This document shows, piece after piece, positions 8,732-19,330 of a stretch of DNA of 64,000 bases (positions within the stretch are counted from its first letter, which is position 1; each line of letters starts with the position of its first letter). Below the pieces are notes generated by a model, which did no database searches, was not told the origin of the DNA, and saw nothing but the letters and a program-made list of their open reading frames with translations. Source of the stretch: Paraburkholderia largidicola (GTDB lineage: Bacteria; Pseudomonadota; Gammaproteobacteria; Burkholderiales; Burkholderiaceae); contig NZ_AP023174.1 of assembly GCF_013426895.1 (NCBI RefSeq), positions 868,001-932,000 on the forward strand. Reading direction: 5' to 3'. Made by a program: the position numbers and the translations under genes.

Positions 8732-8754
8732 GGCGTCTCTGCATCACATGCGCT

Positions 8755-8800
8755 GAATGGCCAACCGGTCAATTGCTGAAATGGCATTGACCGGCCATTC
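8755..8800. repeat. imperfect inverted repeat in the gap before vgrG
   Basis: The 297-base gap 8732-9028 begins with an imperfect hairpin whose ends read gaatggcc and ggccattc, with inner arms ccggtcaat and attgaccgg. No T-run follows, so it is not a textbook intrinsic terminator, although it sits just after the flavoprotein gene. From about 8850 to 9000 the sequence is markedly richer in A and T than its surroundings. That suits a promoter region for the VgrG island or a xenogeneic-silencer target. No other gene is seen in the gap. Confidence 0.55.
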
Positions 8801-9028
8801 GCCGCGCATGTCTCTATTGCAATCGTGTGAATGGTGCGCTGTAAAAATGACGAGTCATATTGGCAATATAGAATAATTTTCCGCTATGCAAAGCGCATTG
8901 AAGCGCGTTAATAATAAATAGCATGCGGAATTAACATTTTGCCCTGACCTTGTAATTGCAAACTCTATCCGTTTATCTGTACTATTGCGCGAGCGCGAAA
9001 TGGCGCATTTAAAGCATAACGGGGCGGT

Positions 9029-11911
9029 ATGGGGGCGCAAGACATAATCAGTGCATTGAGTGGAGGGCTGTCGCAACAGGAGCGGCTGCTGAAACTCGAT
9101 ACGCCGTCGTACGACGGGGTTCTATTGGCGCAAAGGCTGGTCGGCCGTGCGCGGCTCGGGCGGCATTACGAATTCACGGTCGACGCCATCTCGCCGTCCG
9201 GCGACGTCGAACTGAAAAAGCTGATTGCCCAGCCTGTTACGCTGTGGCTGCAGCAGACCGACAAGTCTTATCTGCCGCATCACGGTTATATCCATACCGC
9301 GCGCCGTCTCGGCTCGGATAGTGGACTGACGAGCTATCAGATCGCATTTGCATCGTGGCTGCATTTCCTGCGATTTCGAAAAGACGCCCGAATCTGGCAG
9401 GATAAAACGGCCGAAGAAATGCTCGTCGACGTCTTTAACGAACATCCTCAGGCGCACGGCGCATTTCGCTTTGCGCTTTCGAAGCCGCTGCCCGCGCGTT
9501 CTTTCTGCATTCAGTATGAGGACGACTGGAATTTCTGTCATCGCCTGATGGAAAGCGAAGGTCTGTTCGGTTATTTCGAACAGGCGAGCGACGGGAAATC
9601 TCATACGCTGGTCATCGCCGACGATATCGGCGCGCTTGAGGCGCTCCAGCCGCAGGCGGTGAGCTTTTATCGGGCGGGCACGAGCAGCGAGACGGACGCG
9701 CTCGTGCAGTGGAGCGGCTCACGCACGCTGCAGAGCACGATGCTGACCACCCGCACGTTCGACTACAAGCAGCCCTCGTCGACGTTCAATCCGAAGGGCA
9801 CGTCGGTGCCGACGCATCCTGGCCAGGGCACACTGCCCGCGCAGGCGGAAGTCTACGAATACACAGGCGCCTACAGCTACGGCGACCAGTCGCGCGGCGA
9901 TCAGCTCTCGACCCTACGCATGGAAGAGTGGGAGTCGCGCGCCAAGCGTTTTCACGGCGTGGGTGCCGTGCGCCGCATCGACGCGGGGCACTGGTTCGAA
10001 CTGGACGGACACCCGGAGCACATCGGCAGCGTTCGCGCCGAGCGGCAGTTCGCGGTGATAGACGTCGCGTGGTTCATCGAGAACAATCTGCCCGTCGCCG
10101 CGCAGCAGCAAGCCTTCCCGCACAGTCTCGCGCCCCAGCTTGCGCAGGCGCAGGCGAGGCAGCGCGCGGCAGGCATTGCCGAGGTCACGCATGCGGACGG
10201 CAGTGTCGGCTTCGTGCTCATGGACATCGAGGCGCAACGCCGCTCGGTGCCGTTCCGCAGTCCGCTCGAACACCACAAGCCGGCCATGTCGCTGCAAACG
10301 GCGAGCGTCGTCGGGCCGGACAACGAAGAGGTGTACACGGACGAACTGAATCGCATCCGTGTGCGCATGCATTGGGATCGTCGCGCAGAAGACGGCCTGC
10401 AGTCTTCGTGCTGGATGCGTGTCGCCTTCTCCGACACGGGCAGCGGCTACGGCAGCGTGCACGTGCCGCGTGTGGGCGAAGAAGTGATCGTCGACTGGGT
10501 GGGCGGCGACTGCGACCGGCCCATCGTCACGGGCCGTGTGTACAACGGCGCGAAGCGCCCGCAGTGGCATTCGCACGGACTGTTCTCGGGGTATCGCTCG
10601 AAGGAATATCAGGGCAGCGGCTACAACCAGCTCGTGATGGACGACGCGACCGGGCAGAACCGCGTGCAGCTCTACAGCAGCAGCGCCAACTCGATGTTGC
10701 ATCTCGGCTATCTGATCGACCAGAGCGGCAACTCGCGCGGCGCTTATCTCGGCGGCGGTTTCGATCTGAAGTCGGATGCCTGGGGCGCGGTGCGCGCGGG
10801 GCGTGGCCTGTATGTGTCGACACACGCGAAGTCGGCCGCGAGCCAGCCTCTGGACGTGTCGGACTCGCATTCGCAACTGGTGAACGCGCAGAGCGTGGTC
10901 GATGCCATGTCGCAGGCGAGCGAGACGCACCAGGCAGAGAACCTGCGCGATGCGCACACGTCGCTCAAGTCGTTCACCGACGCCACGCAATCGGGCGCGA
11001 CGGGTGCGTCCAGCAGCGGCGGCCTGACGGCGGGCGGCGGCACGGGCAGCGCGAATACGTTCAGCGAGCCGGTGATGTTGTTTGGCAGCCCGTCGGGCAT
11101 CGCGCTATCGACGCAGGCCACCGCGCAGGTGAGTGCGGACCAGCATGTGAACATCGTCGCCGGGAACAGCGTGCACGTCGCCGCGGGCAAGTCGCTGCTC
11201 GCGGGCGTGACCGAGCGCATCAGCCTGTTCGTGCAGAACGCGGGGATGAAACTGTTCGCGGCGAAGGGCAAGGTCGAGATTCGTGCGCATTCGGACAACG
11301 TCGAGCTGACGGCGCAAAAGAGCGTGAAGATACTCTCGGCGACGGACGCGATCGAAGCCGCCGCAAAGGAAGAGATTCTGCTGACCTCGGGCGGTGCGTA
11401 CATTCGCATCAAGGGCGGCAACATCGAAATTCATGCGCCGGGCAACATTGATATTAAAGGCACGCAGCACGCATTTGCCGGACCGGCGAGCACCGCCTAT
11501 GCACTGCCCGCGTTGCCCCAGGGCGAACTGGCGGGCATGCAGAGCCTGCGCTTCGCGACCTTCGGCTCGGACCAGCTTGCCGAGGACATCGGCTGGGTCG
11601 GCAAGCCGTTCAGCATCGTCGATGGCAACGGCGCGGTGGTGCAGTCGGGCCAGATTGCGAGTGACGGCCGCTTGCCGCGCACGATGCACGAGGGTTCCGA
11701 GGCGCTGACACTGAAGGTCGGTTCCGACGATTGGGACGCGCACCCTGTCGAATCCGCGCCGCCGGACGAGCCGCCCGAAACACCCGAACTGGCCGGGGAC
11801 GACAACCCGTACGCGATCGCCGCGGCGGCGTCGCAGTTTCTCACGCAGGACGATCTGAGCGCACTTCTTCCATCCAATGTCCTTGCTCAGACGAGCCAGG
11901 GCGAAGCCTGA
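9029..11911 (+). CDS. type VI secretion spike protein VgrG with C-terminal extension
   Basis: A 960-residue VgrG. The N-terminal gp27-like part runs to about residue 430. It is followed by the gp5-type OB region around residues 437-510 (RMHWDR, CWMRVAFSDTGSGYG, VPRVGEEVIVDW, GDCDRPIVTG). A DUF2345-like repetitive domain covers about 685-817. Residues about 830-960 form a tail (IVDGNGAVVQSGQIASDG, then a Pro/Glu-rich stretch) that may bind cargo. It would sit at the tip of the T6SS needle. No T6SS core genes are in the window, so this is an orphan vgrG island. The downstream effector is its likely cargo. Confidence 0.95.
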   Translation: MGAQDIISALSGGLSQQERLLKLDTPSYDGVLLAQRLVGRARLGRHYEFTVDAISPSGDVELKKLIAQPVTLWLQQTDKSYLPHHGYIHTARRLGSDSGLTSYQIAFASWLHFLRFRKDARIWQDKTAEEMLVDVFNEHPQAHGAFRFALSKPLPARSFCIQYEDDWNFCHRLMESEGLFGYFEQASDGKSHTLVIADDIGALEALQPQAVSFYRAGTSSETDALVQWSGSRTLQSTMLTTRTFDYKQPSSTFNPKGTSVPTHPGQGTLPAQAEVYEYTGAYSYGDQSRGDQLSTLRMEEWESRAKRFHGVGAVRRIDAGHWFELDGHPEHIGSVRAERQFAVIDVAWFIENNLPVAAQQQAFPHSLAPQLAQAQARQRAAGIAEVTHADGSVGFVLMDIEAQRRSVPFRSPLEHHKPAMSLQTASVVGPDNEEVYTDELNRIRVRMHWDRRAEDGLQSSCWMRVAFSDTGSGYGSVHVPRVGEEVIVDWVGGDCDRPIVTGRVYNGAKRPQWHSHGLFSGYRSKEYQGSGYNQLVMDDATGQNRVQLYSSSANSMLHLGYLIDQSGNSRGAYLGGGFDLKSDAWGAVRAGRGLYVSTHAKSAASQPLDVSDSHSQLVNAQSVVDAMSQASETHQAENLRDAHTSLKSFTDATQSGATGASSSGGLTAGGGTGSANTFSEPVMLFGSPSGIALSTQATAQVSADQHVNIVAGNSVHVAAGKSLLAGVTERISLFVQNAGMKLFAAKGKVEIRAHSDNVELTAQKSVKILSATDAIEAAAKEEILLTSGGAYIRIKGGNIEIHAPGNIDIKGTQHAFAGPASTAYALPALPQGELAGMQSLRFATFGSDQLAEDIGWVGKPFSIVDGNGAVVQSGQIASDGRLPRTMHEGSEALTLKVGSDDWDAHPVESAPPDEPPETPELAGDDNPYAIAAAASQFLTQDDLSALLPSNVLAQTSQGEA

Positions 11912-11921
11912 CACAAAGAGC

Positions 11922-12464
11922 ATGAAGCTAAATTTCCTTCGAAGCATCGCCGCAGCGTTGCTGATCGCGGGCAGCACGCTCGCGAGCAGCGGCGCGTGGG
12001 CCGAGCAATACGAAAGCGGCGTGACCCGCTGGGACGTCAAGGACGGCAAGCTGATGCTGGTCGCCGGCGTCCTGACCGACAACGCGCGCCTGTACTACCT
12101 CAACTATTCGTTCTATCTGGAAGGCCTCGACCACAAGCTGGTGATGATTCCCATCGTCAAGGACAAGGCGAAGCTCAACGACTACAACCTGAACTTCAGC
12201 ACGTTCAACGGCGGCGACGACATCATCACCGACGCGATGGTGGTCGTGAAGGGCGGCAACACATGGCTCGTGACGGCGCACAAGAACGCGACGCACGGTT
12301 ATGGCAGCCCGGGCCAAGTGACGACGCAGACCTATCGCCTGTTCACGGGAGAGGAGGTGCAATGGAAGTATTACTTCGCGCCCGTGGCCCACGGCGAATA
12401 CACGGAGCAGCAGAACTACACGGTCGAGCGCGCGCTGGCCGAAACGGCAAAAGCGCTGCGTTGA
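11922..12464 (+). CDS. exported protein of the vgrG island, possible immunity or adaptor
   Basis: A 180-residue protein with a clear signal peptide (MKLNFLRSIAAALLIAGSTL, cleavage after AWA), so it is periplasmic. The mature part is rich in aromatic and beta-strand-like segments (LYYLNYSFYLEG, NTWLVTAHKN, VQWKYYFAP). I recognise no family. It starts 11 bases after vgrG and lies 45 bases before the effector gene, so it is almost certainly in the same operon. A periplasmic location beside a peptidoglycan-targeting effector suggests an immunity protein, but the protein after the effector is an equally good candidate. An in-frame start at 11877 would overlap vgrG and lose the signal peptide. Confidence 0.7.
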   Translation: MKLNFLRSIAAALLIAGSTLASSGAWAEQYESGVTRWDVKDGKLMLVAGVLTDNARLYYLNYSFYLEGLDHKLVMIPIVKDKAKLNDYNLNFSTFNGGDDIITDAMVVVKGGNTWLVTAHKNATHGYGSPGQVTTQTYRLFTGEEVQWKYYFAPVAHGEYTEQQNYTVERALAETAKALR

Positions 12465-12509
12465 CCGTTCCGATGTTCATTTTGCTCATGCCTGCGACTG
12501 TGGTGCGAC

Positions 12510-14405
12510 ATGCCTAGATTCGTTTCCGCGACCCACGACAAGACCACGTTGACCGTCCAATACGTCGCCGACAACGGCGACATTCTGTTGCGCAGCGGCG
12601 GCACCATTGCGTGGCGATTCAACAATCCCGGCAACATGCGGCCGCCTTCGAAGTACGTGACGACGTCGATCGGCGTGGGCGATTCGAAGAGCGGCGAGTT
12701 CTTCATATTCCCTGACTACGACACGGGGCGCGCCGAGAAAAAAGCGCTGCTGCGCCGCAAGTACAACAACGAGACAATCGCATCGGCGATGGAAATCTAC
12801 GCGCCGCGCAGCGAGAACGACACCGACGCGTATATCAAGTGGATCTGCGACCGTACCGGTTTTTCGCGCGACCGCCAGCTCAGTTCGATGAACGACAGCG
12901 AGCTCGACTCGATGATGAACGCGATGGAAAAGCGCGAAGGCTACTACGCGCGCCCCGAGACGCGTCACGAGAAATGGGTGAAGACGGCGGCTGTCACGCT
13001 GTCGAACGGCGCGCAGCCGATCCCGAATCAACCGGTCGTCGTGAAGTCGGGCGGCAAGCAGCAGACCATGCAGACCAACCTGCTCGGGCAACTGCCGCTG
13101 CTGCCGTTCGACAAGGCGGGCGAACAGATCCAGCTGCTGATGCACGACACCCAGGACGGCCTGAAAGAGATCGGTTCGATCACCACTCAGGCCGTCTCCT
13201 CGGCGCATGTGTTCTTTCGCGATCTGTTCGTCAGCAAGGCGGCGACGCAGACGCACTACGCGAAGGACTCGACGCGCGATGACGCGAAGACGCCGTTTCG
13301 CTACAAGATCGTCTCCGGCGACTCGCTTAGCAAGATCGCGACGAAGTTCAAGACGAGCGTCGATCAGTTGAAGCAGGACAATCATCTGAAGTCCAACCGC
13401 ATTTTTGCAGGTGATTACCTGATGATTCATGGAGCGAAGCCGCAAGTGGCTGCGCTCGCGCCATCACCGTCCTCGCATGACAGCGCGGTGCGGGCGTCGA
13501 ATACGGGGGCGCAGAGTGGCTCGCATGAGAGCCTTTCTTCGATCGCGCATGATGCTGCTTCGCCGGGTGGGGCTGCGACGTCGAATGCGAGTGGCTCGGG
13601 TGCCGCTGCCGCAGTGACGAAACCGATGACGACGGCTGTGTCGAGTGCTGTCCTGACGCCGACGCCCGTTCCAAAACCTGTTCCTGGTCTGGCCGCCCGG
13701 CCAGCAGCGGGCAATGCACCGGCATCTGCCGCGAGCGCGCCTGCCTCGGGTCCCTCTGCTGCCGCCGGGCTGCAAGGTGCCTCACAGGCGACCACGCCCG
13801 ATCGCAGCAAGCAGGGGCAAGGGCATCCCCTCGCGTTGATCCCCGCAGTTTCGCCGCAGGCGCCATGGATGGAAAAGGCGTTGGAGCAAGCGAAGCTCTG
13901 GCACGGTCAGAAGGAAGACGTGATCACGAAGACGATCAACTATCACAAGGAAGTGGGTGGCAATCTGAAGTCGCTGGTGGGGAATGGCAATCCGTGGTGC
14001 GCGTCGTTTGCGAACTGGTGCCTGATGCAGGCGGGTTATCCGATCACCGCGACTCCGATGGATTCACAGTCGTTCCGGCACAGCAAGAACTTCGTGAAGA
14101 TCGACAAGCCTGTGTTTGGCGCGGTGGCCGTCTACAAGCACACCAAGGGCGGCCACGCCGCGTTCGTTTATGCGAAGACGAAGGCGGGCAGCCCGATCTT
14201 GCTGGGCGGCAATCAGAGCGACGCGATCAACTTCGGCACGCAGAAAGCGACTGAACTGAAGGGCTTTTTTGTGCCGGCTAGCTATCTGAAGTTTGCGCAG
14301 GCTGAACTTGCGAAGGGTGCGGTACTCGAAACATCGACAGCCGAAGAATTGAATGACGCCTTCCACATCGAATTCAAGAAAAAGAAAGATCATGCAGATC
14401 GTTAA
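12510..14405 (+). CDS. T6SS cargo effector: LysM plus NlpC/P60-like (TIGR02594-type) peptidase
   Basis: A 631-residue multidomain protein without a signal peptide, as expected for a T6SS cargo. Residues about 1-150 contain IAWRFNNPGNMRP and resemble the N-terminal domain of peptidoglycan-acting effectors. Residues about 263-308 are a LysM peptidoglycan-binding domain (FRYKIVSGDSLSKIATKF). A linker of about 130 residues rich in Ala, Pro, Ser and Gly follows. The C-terminal domain has Cys497 in NPWCASFANWC and His549 in KGGHAAFVYA, the Cys-His pair of TIGR02594/CHAP-like cell-wall hydrolases. It probably cleaves peptidoglycan cross-links or amide bonds in rival cells. The stop overlaps the next gene by 14 bases. 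Confidence 0.85.
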   Translation: MPRFVSATHDKTTLTVQYVADNGDILLRSGGTIAWRFNNPGNMRPPSKYVTTSIGVGDSKSGEFFIFPDYDTGRAEKKALLRRKYNNETIASAMEIYAPRSENDTDAYIKWICDRTGFSRDRQLSSMNDSELDSMMNAMEKREGYYARPETRHEKWVKTAAVTLSNGAQPIPNQPVVVKSGGKQQTMQTNLLGQLPLLPFDKAGEQIQLLMHDTQDGLKEIGSITTQAVSSAHVFFRDLFVSKAATQTHYAKDSTRDDAKTPFRYKIVSGDSLSKIATKFKTSVDQLKQDNHLKSNRIFAGDYLMIHGAKPQVAALAPSPSSHDSAVRASNTGAQSGSHESLSSIAHDAASPGGAATSNASGSGAAAAVTKPMTTAVSSAVLTPTPVPKPVPGLAARPAAGNAPASAASAPASGPSAAAGLQGASQATTPDRSKQGQGHPLALIPAVSPQAPWMEKALEQAKLWHGQKEDVITKTINYHKEVGGNLKSLVGNGNPWCASFANWCLMQAGYPITATPMDSQSFRHSKNFVKIDKPVFGAVAVYKHTKGGHAAFVYAKTKAGSPILLGGNQSDAINFGTQKATELKGFFVPASYLKFAQAELAKGAVLETSTAEELNDAFHIEFKKKKDHADR

Positions 14406-14946
14406 GACGCTGAACCGCGTGATGGTTTTGGGGCTGCTTGGGTGCAGCGTGGGTGCTTTTGCTGCCGGTTCTGCTGCGCCGAAGGCGGGTGAGTGTGTCA
14501 CGCGTGCCGAGGTGAAGGCACTTGATGATGGCTTTTGGGCGCATTACCCATCGGCCGATGAGTTTGCGAAGTACGCGGCGCACGACATGAAGATTGTGTC
14601 GAATGTCGCGGATGTGGCCGATATCAACAACACGGAGAAATCGGGGCCTGCGCGTGCGGGCAAGCTGGCTTCGTTTCTTGGCGATCATCCTGAGTACTTT
14701 TCGGCTTTCAAGAGTACGCATGATGTGAGCTTTCTTTATTACCTTGGGCGGGATCGGCATCCGGATGCGGTGAAGGTTGTGTCTTCCTTCCCTGACGGGC
14801 AGTGCGTGTCGATGTTTCACTATGATCTGACGCAGGGGCAGTGTGTGGCGGGGCAACGCGTACGGGCGTTGGGCGTTTCGTTTGTCAAGGAGGGGGGGAA
14901 GGTTGCCCTGCGGGTGGTGCAGGTGGCGATGGAGGGGTGTTCCTGA
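14392..14946 (+). CDS. exported protein, probable immunity protein of the preceding effector
   Basis: A 184-residue protein with a signal peptide (MQIVKTLNRVMVLGLLGCSV, likely cleavage after AFA). The mature part contains four cysteines, including ECVTRAE near its start and EGCS at the end, which could form periplasmic disulfides. Its ATG lies inside the last 14 bases of the effector gene, the tight coupling typical of toxin-immunity pairs. The base composition is slightly less GC-rich than its neighbours. I recognise no family. The immunity role is inferred from export, size and position only. Confidence 0.7.
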   Translation: MQIVKTLNRVMVLGLLGCSVGAFAAGSAAPKAGECVTRAEVKALDDGFWAHYPSADEFAKYAAHDMKIVSNVADVADINNTEKSGPARAGKLASFLGDHPEYFSAFKSTHDVSFLYYLGRDRHPDAVKVVSSFPDGQCVSMFHYDLTQGQCVAGQRVRALGVSFVKEGGKVALRVVQVAMEGCS

Positions 14947-14991
14947 GTTTTTCTCGGGGATAGATTTGCTGCGCGGTTTGATTTTGCTTTT

Positions 14992-15649
14992 TGCTGGCAT
15001 CCGCGTGATGTTATTGGTTTGCTAGCGTTGCCCCTGTGCGGGGCGGCACCTACTTTTCTTTGCCGCCGCAAAGAAAAGTAGGCAAAAGAAAGCGGCTCAC
15101 ACCGCCAGTGCTTGTGTTTGCCTGAGGGCCCCCAAAGGTTCTTACACTTCACACGGCAACCACGTGACCGACGTTCGTTGCCAGCGCTCTTGCAGTGCGC
15201 CTCACCCGCTTCACGCTCCCGCACGACAGCAGGCCGCGCCAGACAGTCCACCGCCGCCCAGGTGGCAAACTGTGTGTAGGTTGTCGCGTCGTATAGGGTA
15301 GCGCTCTTACAGTGCGGGACGCGTGCGGTATCGTCCGTAGTGAGGCGTGTGGAGTACTTGGGCCTACACACAGTGTGCCACCTGGGCGGCACATACCATT
15401 CGCTGCCGCTTGCCCGAGTACGGGTATTCGAAGGGGGTGAGGCGTTCATTCGAAGCGTTGGCGACGAGCACCAGCCAGGGCGCTGCCGTGTGAAGGGTGG
15501 GGACGTTGGGGGGCCGTGGATAGGCACACGTGCTGGCGGTGTTAGCCGCTTTCTTTTGCCTACTTTTCTTTGCGGCGGCAAAGAAAAGTAGGTGCCGCCC
15601 CGCACAGGGGCAACGCTAGCGAACCAATGACATCACGCGGATGCCAGCG
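14992..15649. repeat. long nested palindromic intergenic element, copy 1 (A-core-B order)
   Basis: Almost the whole gap between the effector operon and guaD is one element. The outer inverted arms of about 115 bases run from tgctggcatccgcgtgatg inwards and return at the right end. Each arm carries its own small hairpin (ctacttttctttgc, 4-base loop, exact reverse complement). Inside are two non-identical halves. A (about 15108-15252) contains cctgagggcccccaaagg; B (about 15391-15535) is on the right. The core (15281-15362) is bounded by 28-base inverted arms at 15253-15280 and 15363-15390 (gccgcccaggtggcaaac). Short open frames inside it are not credible genes. The element lies between two convergent genes. 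Confidence 0.88.
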
Positions 15650-15693
15650 AAAACAAAAGCAAACCACCCCAGCGTCGCAGACGAAAAAAAACC

Positions 15694-17031
15694 TCAAGCA
15701 GCGATCCGCGCACTCCCCGCAACCCGTTGCCGGACATCATCCCGCCGATGCACGCGCTGCCCAGCCGCATAAGTCTCAAACACCGCGCGATCATCGCCCA
15801 GCAGCGCAAACGCGAACAACAGCTCCTCGAGCGTCTCAGTACGCTCAGTCCTACGAGCCAACAACGGCGTAGCCTTAGGATCGAGCACCACAAAATCCGC
15901 CTCAGCCCGAGGCTGCAAAGTCCCAACCCGATCGGCAAGATCGAGCGCCTCAGCCGCGCCAGCAGTCGCCAGCCAGAACATCCGCGTAGCGGTCAGATGA
16001 TGCCCACCCAGCCGCGCAACCTTATGCGCCTCGTTCATGGTCTGCAGCATCGAGAACGACGTACCGCCCCCGACGTCAGTCGCCAGCGCCACAGGCATCC
16101 CCGATTCCCCAGCCTTGTCGAAATCAAAAAGCCCGCTGCCAAGAAACAGATTCGACGTCGGGCAATGCGCAGCAACCGCGCGAGTTTCCGCCATGCGTCG
16201 ACGATCCTCGGCATCGAGATGAATGCAATGCCCATACACAGCACGCGGCCGCAACAGCCCGTAGTGATCGTAGATGTCGAGATAGCTGCGATGCCCCGGA
16301 AAGAGTCCCGCGACCCACTTCACTTCGTCATGATTCTCCGCAACATGGCTCTGAATGAACACGTCCGGATGCAGCTTGGCCAGCGCGCCCGTCGCTTCGA
16401 GCTGAGCTTCCGTTGAAGTCGGCGCAAAACGCGGCGTCAGCGCGTACATCTGACGTCCCTTGTTGTGCCAGCGTGCGATCAGCTCGGCGCTATCGTCGTA
16501 GCCGGATTGCGCAGTGTCGCGCAGGAACTCGGGGCAGTTGCGGTCCATCAGCACTTTGCCGCCGATCATCCGCACATTGCGTCGCTGCGCTTCGGTAAAC
16601 AAAGCATCCGCCGACTGCTTGTGCACCGTGCAGTAAACGAGCGCCGTCGTCGTGCCGCATGCGAGTAGCTCATCGATAAAAAAGCGCGCCGTGTCCTGCG
16701 CGACAGCGGCATCGCTGAAGCCGCGCTCGGTCGGGAAGGTGTACGTGTCGAGCCATGGCAACAGTCCCGGCGCGGGCGACGCGATCATGTCCGTCTGCGG
16801 ATAATGAATGTGCGTATCGATGAAACCGGGGACGATCAGCTTGTCGCGCATGTCGACCACCTGCGTGGCGGGCGCGAGCTGCGCTGCGACGGACGCATAC
16901 GCGCCCGCCGCGACGACATGTCCGTCTTCGACGATCAGAAGGCCGTCTTCGTTGAAGACTGCAGCATTGGACGATTGCGCAGGATCGCCGTTGAACGTCA
17001 GCAGTTGCGCGCGATAAGCTGTTTGAGTCAT
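15694..17031 (-). CDS. guaD: guanine deaminase
   Basis: A 445-residue amidohydrolase converting guanine to xanthine and ammonia. Zinc and active-site motifs are in the usual order: PGFIDTHIHYPQ, LTPRFAPTST, IQSHVAEN, YGHCIHLD and ATDVGGGTSFSM. Length and motif spacing fit bacterial guanine deaminases. It is the last gene of a minus-strand purine salvage and degradation group with an adenine deaminase and xanthine dehydrogenase, so its xanthine product feeds the Xdh enzyme encoded upstream. The start ATG (17031) lies 37 bases downstream of the adenine deaminase stop, consistent with one operon. Confidence 0.95.
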   Translation of the reverse strand: MTQTAYRAQLLTFNGDPAQSSNAAVFNEDGLLIVEDGHVVAAGAYASVAAQLAPATQVVDMRDKLIVPGFIDTHIHYPQTDMIASPAPGLLPWLDTYTFPTERGFSDAAVAQDTARFFIDELLACGTTTALVYCTVHKQSADALFTEAQRRNVRMIGGKVLMDRNCPEFLRDTAQSGYDDSAELIARWHNKGRQMYALTPRFAPTSTEAQLEATGALAKLHPDVFIQSHVAENHDEVKWVAGLFPGHRSYLDIYDHYGLLRPRAVYGHCIHLDAEDRRRMAETRAVAAHCPTSNLFLGSGLFDFDKAGESGMPVALATDVGGGTSFSMLQTMNEAHKVARLGGHHLTATRMFWLATAGAAEALDLADRVGTLQPRAEADFVVLDPKATPLLARRTERTETLEELLFAFALLGDDRAVFETYAAGQRVHRRDDVRQRVAGSARIAA

Positions 17032-17068
17032 GGTGAAACCGTCTCCGAACTATAAGATCAAGCGGGGA

Positions 17069-18211
<1,143 letters not shown>

Positions 18212-18220
18212 TCAGGCCGT

Positions 18221-19231
18221 TTATACCGCCTGCACCGCGTGTGCCGCGTTGGCCTCGACGGCCTGCAGCAATTGCGCAGCCGCCGAAATCGCAATGATCT
18301 CCGGCGACTTGTCGACGATGCCGTCCACGCCGAGCGGACATTTCATCCGCGCAACCGCGGCAGGATCGAAACCGCGCGCTGCAAGCCGGTGCTCGAACTG
18401 CTTGCGCTTCGTATGCGAGCCAATCATGCCGAAGAACGCGAAGTCGCCGCGCCGCAAAATGCGCTCGGCAAGATCGAGATCGAGCGCATGGTTATGCGTC
18501 ATCACGATGAAGTACGTGCGCGGCGCGGCCTTGTCGATCGCTTCGTCGGGTGCGTCGTTCGCCTCGATCGTCACGTTCGTCGCGCCCAGTGTGTCGGGCG
18601 CCGGGAACTGCGCGTCGCGTTCGTCGACCCAGTGCACGTGGCAGGGCAGCGTCGCGAGCACGCGCACGAGCGCGGCGCCCACGTGCCCCGCGCCGAACAG
18701 CACGACGGGGAAGTCGCGCGGCGCGATGGTTTCGGTGAGCAGCGCGCTGCTGTCGTCGAAGCCGGCGCCGTCCCACAGCAGACAGTCGGCGCTTTCGACG
18801 CCCGGTTCCGGATCGGACAGCATCACCGCATCGGGTGCGGGGCCGAATGATACGCTACGCACCATCGAATGGCCCGCCGCCACGCGCTTGGCCAGCGACG
18901 TCACCCAGCCCAGGTCGGCGATATCGAGCCGCTCGAACGCGAGCACGACCGCGCCGCCGCAGCACTGGCCGAGGCTCGGTCCGAGCGCGAAACGTTCGAG
19001 TCGCCGCATGTTCGGCGCGCGCATGCCGTCGCGCAACACGCGGCGCGCGCTCTCGATCGCTTTCCATTCGAGATGTCCGCCGCCGATCGTATGGCGCGCG
19101 GAGTCGCGCGTGACGATCATCTTCGTGCCGGCATCGCGTGGCGCCGAACCTTCGGCGCGCGCGACCGTCACCAGCACGACGGCGTCGCCGTGCGCGAGCA
19201 GTTGCTGCAGATCGGTGAGCCAGGCATGCAT
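18221..19231 (-). CDS. xdhC: xanthine dehydrogenase accessory protein XdhC
   Basis: A 336-residue XdhC-type factor. It binds molybdenum cofactor and helps sulfurate it for insertion into xanthine dehydrogenase. Visible features are VARAEGSAPRDAGTKM near the N-terminus, TIGGGHLEW, LGQCCGGAV and a Rossmann-like VVLFGAGHVGAALV with FFGMIGSHTKRKQF. The start at 19231 (MHAWLTD) has a GGAG ribosome site nine bases upstream; an in-frame ATG at 19246 has none. It follows xdhB on the same strand, in the usual xdhA-B-C order. Confidence 0.92.
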   Translation of the reverse strand: MHAWLTDLQQLLAHGDAVVLVTVARAEGSAPRDAGTKMIVTRDSARHTIGGGHLEWKAIESARRVLRDGMRAPNMRRLERFALGPSLGQCCGGAVVLAFERLDIADLGWVTSLAKRVAAGHSMVRSVSFGPAPDAVMLSDPEPGVESADCLLWDGAGFDDSSALLTETIAPRDFPVVLFGAGHVGAALVRVLATLPCHVHWVDERDAQFPAPDTLGATNVTIEANDAPDEAIDKAAPRTYFIVMTHNHALDLDLAERILRRGDFAFFGMIGSHTKRKQFEHRLAARGFDPAAVARMKCPLGVDGIVDKSPEIIAISAAAQLLQAVEANAAHAVQAV

Positions 19232-19330
19232 CCGGCGGTTCTCCATACGAGGCCGCGCGGGTTGGCCGCGCAGCCGGTTGATCTTCTGTGCGTTGCGGTC
19301 GTGTCGCGCGGCACCTTTACACGTGTATCG

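Noticed and set aside
8755..8800. Terminator after the flavoprotein gene
   Set aside because: The hairpin is imperfect and has no T-run, so it is reported only as an inverted repeat.
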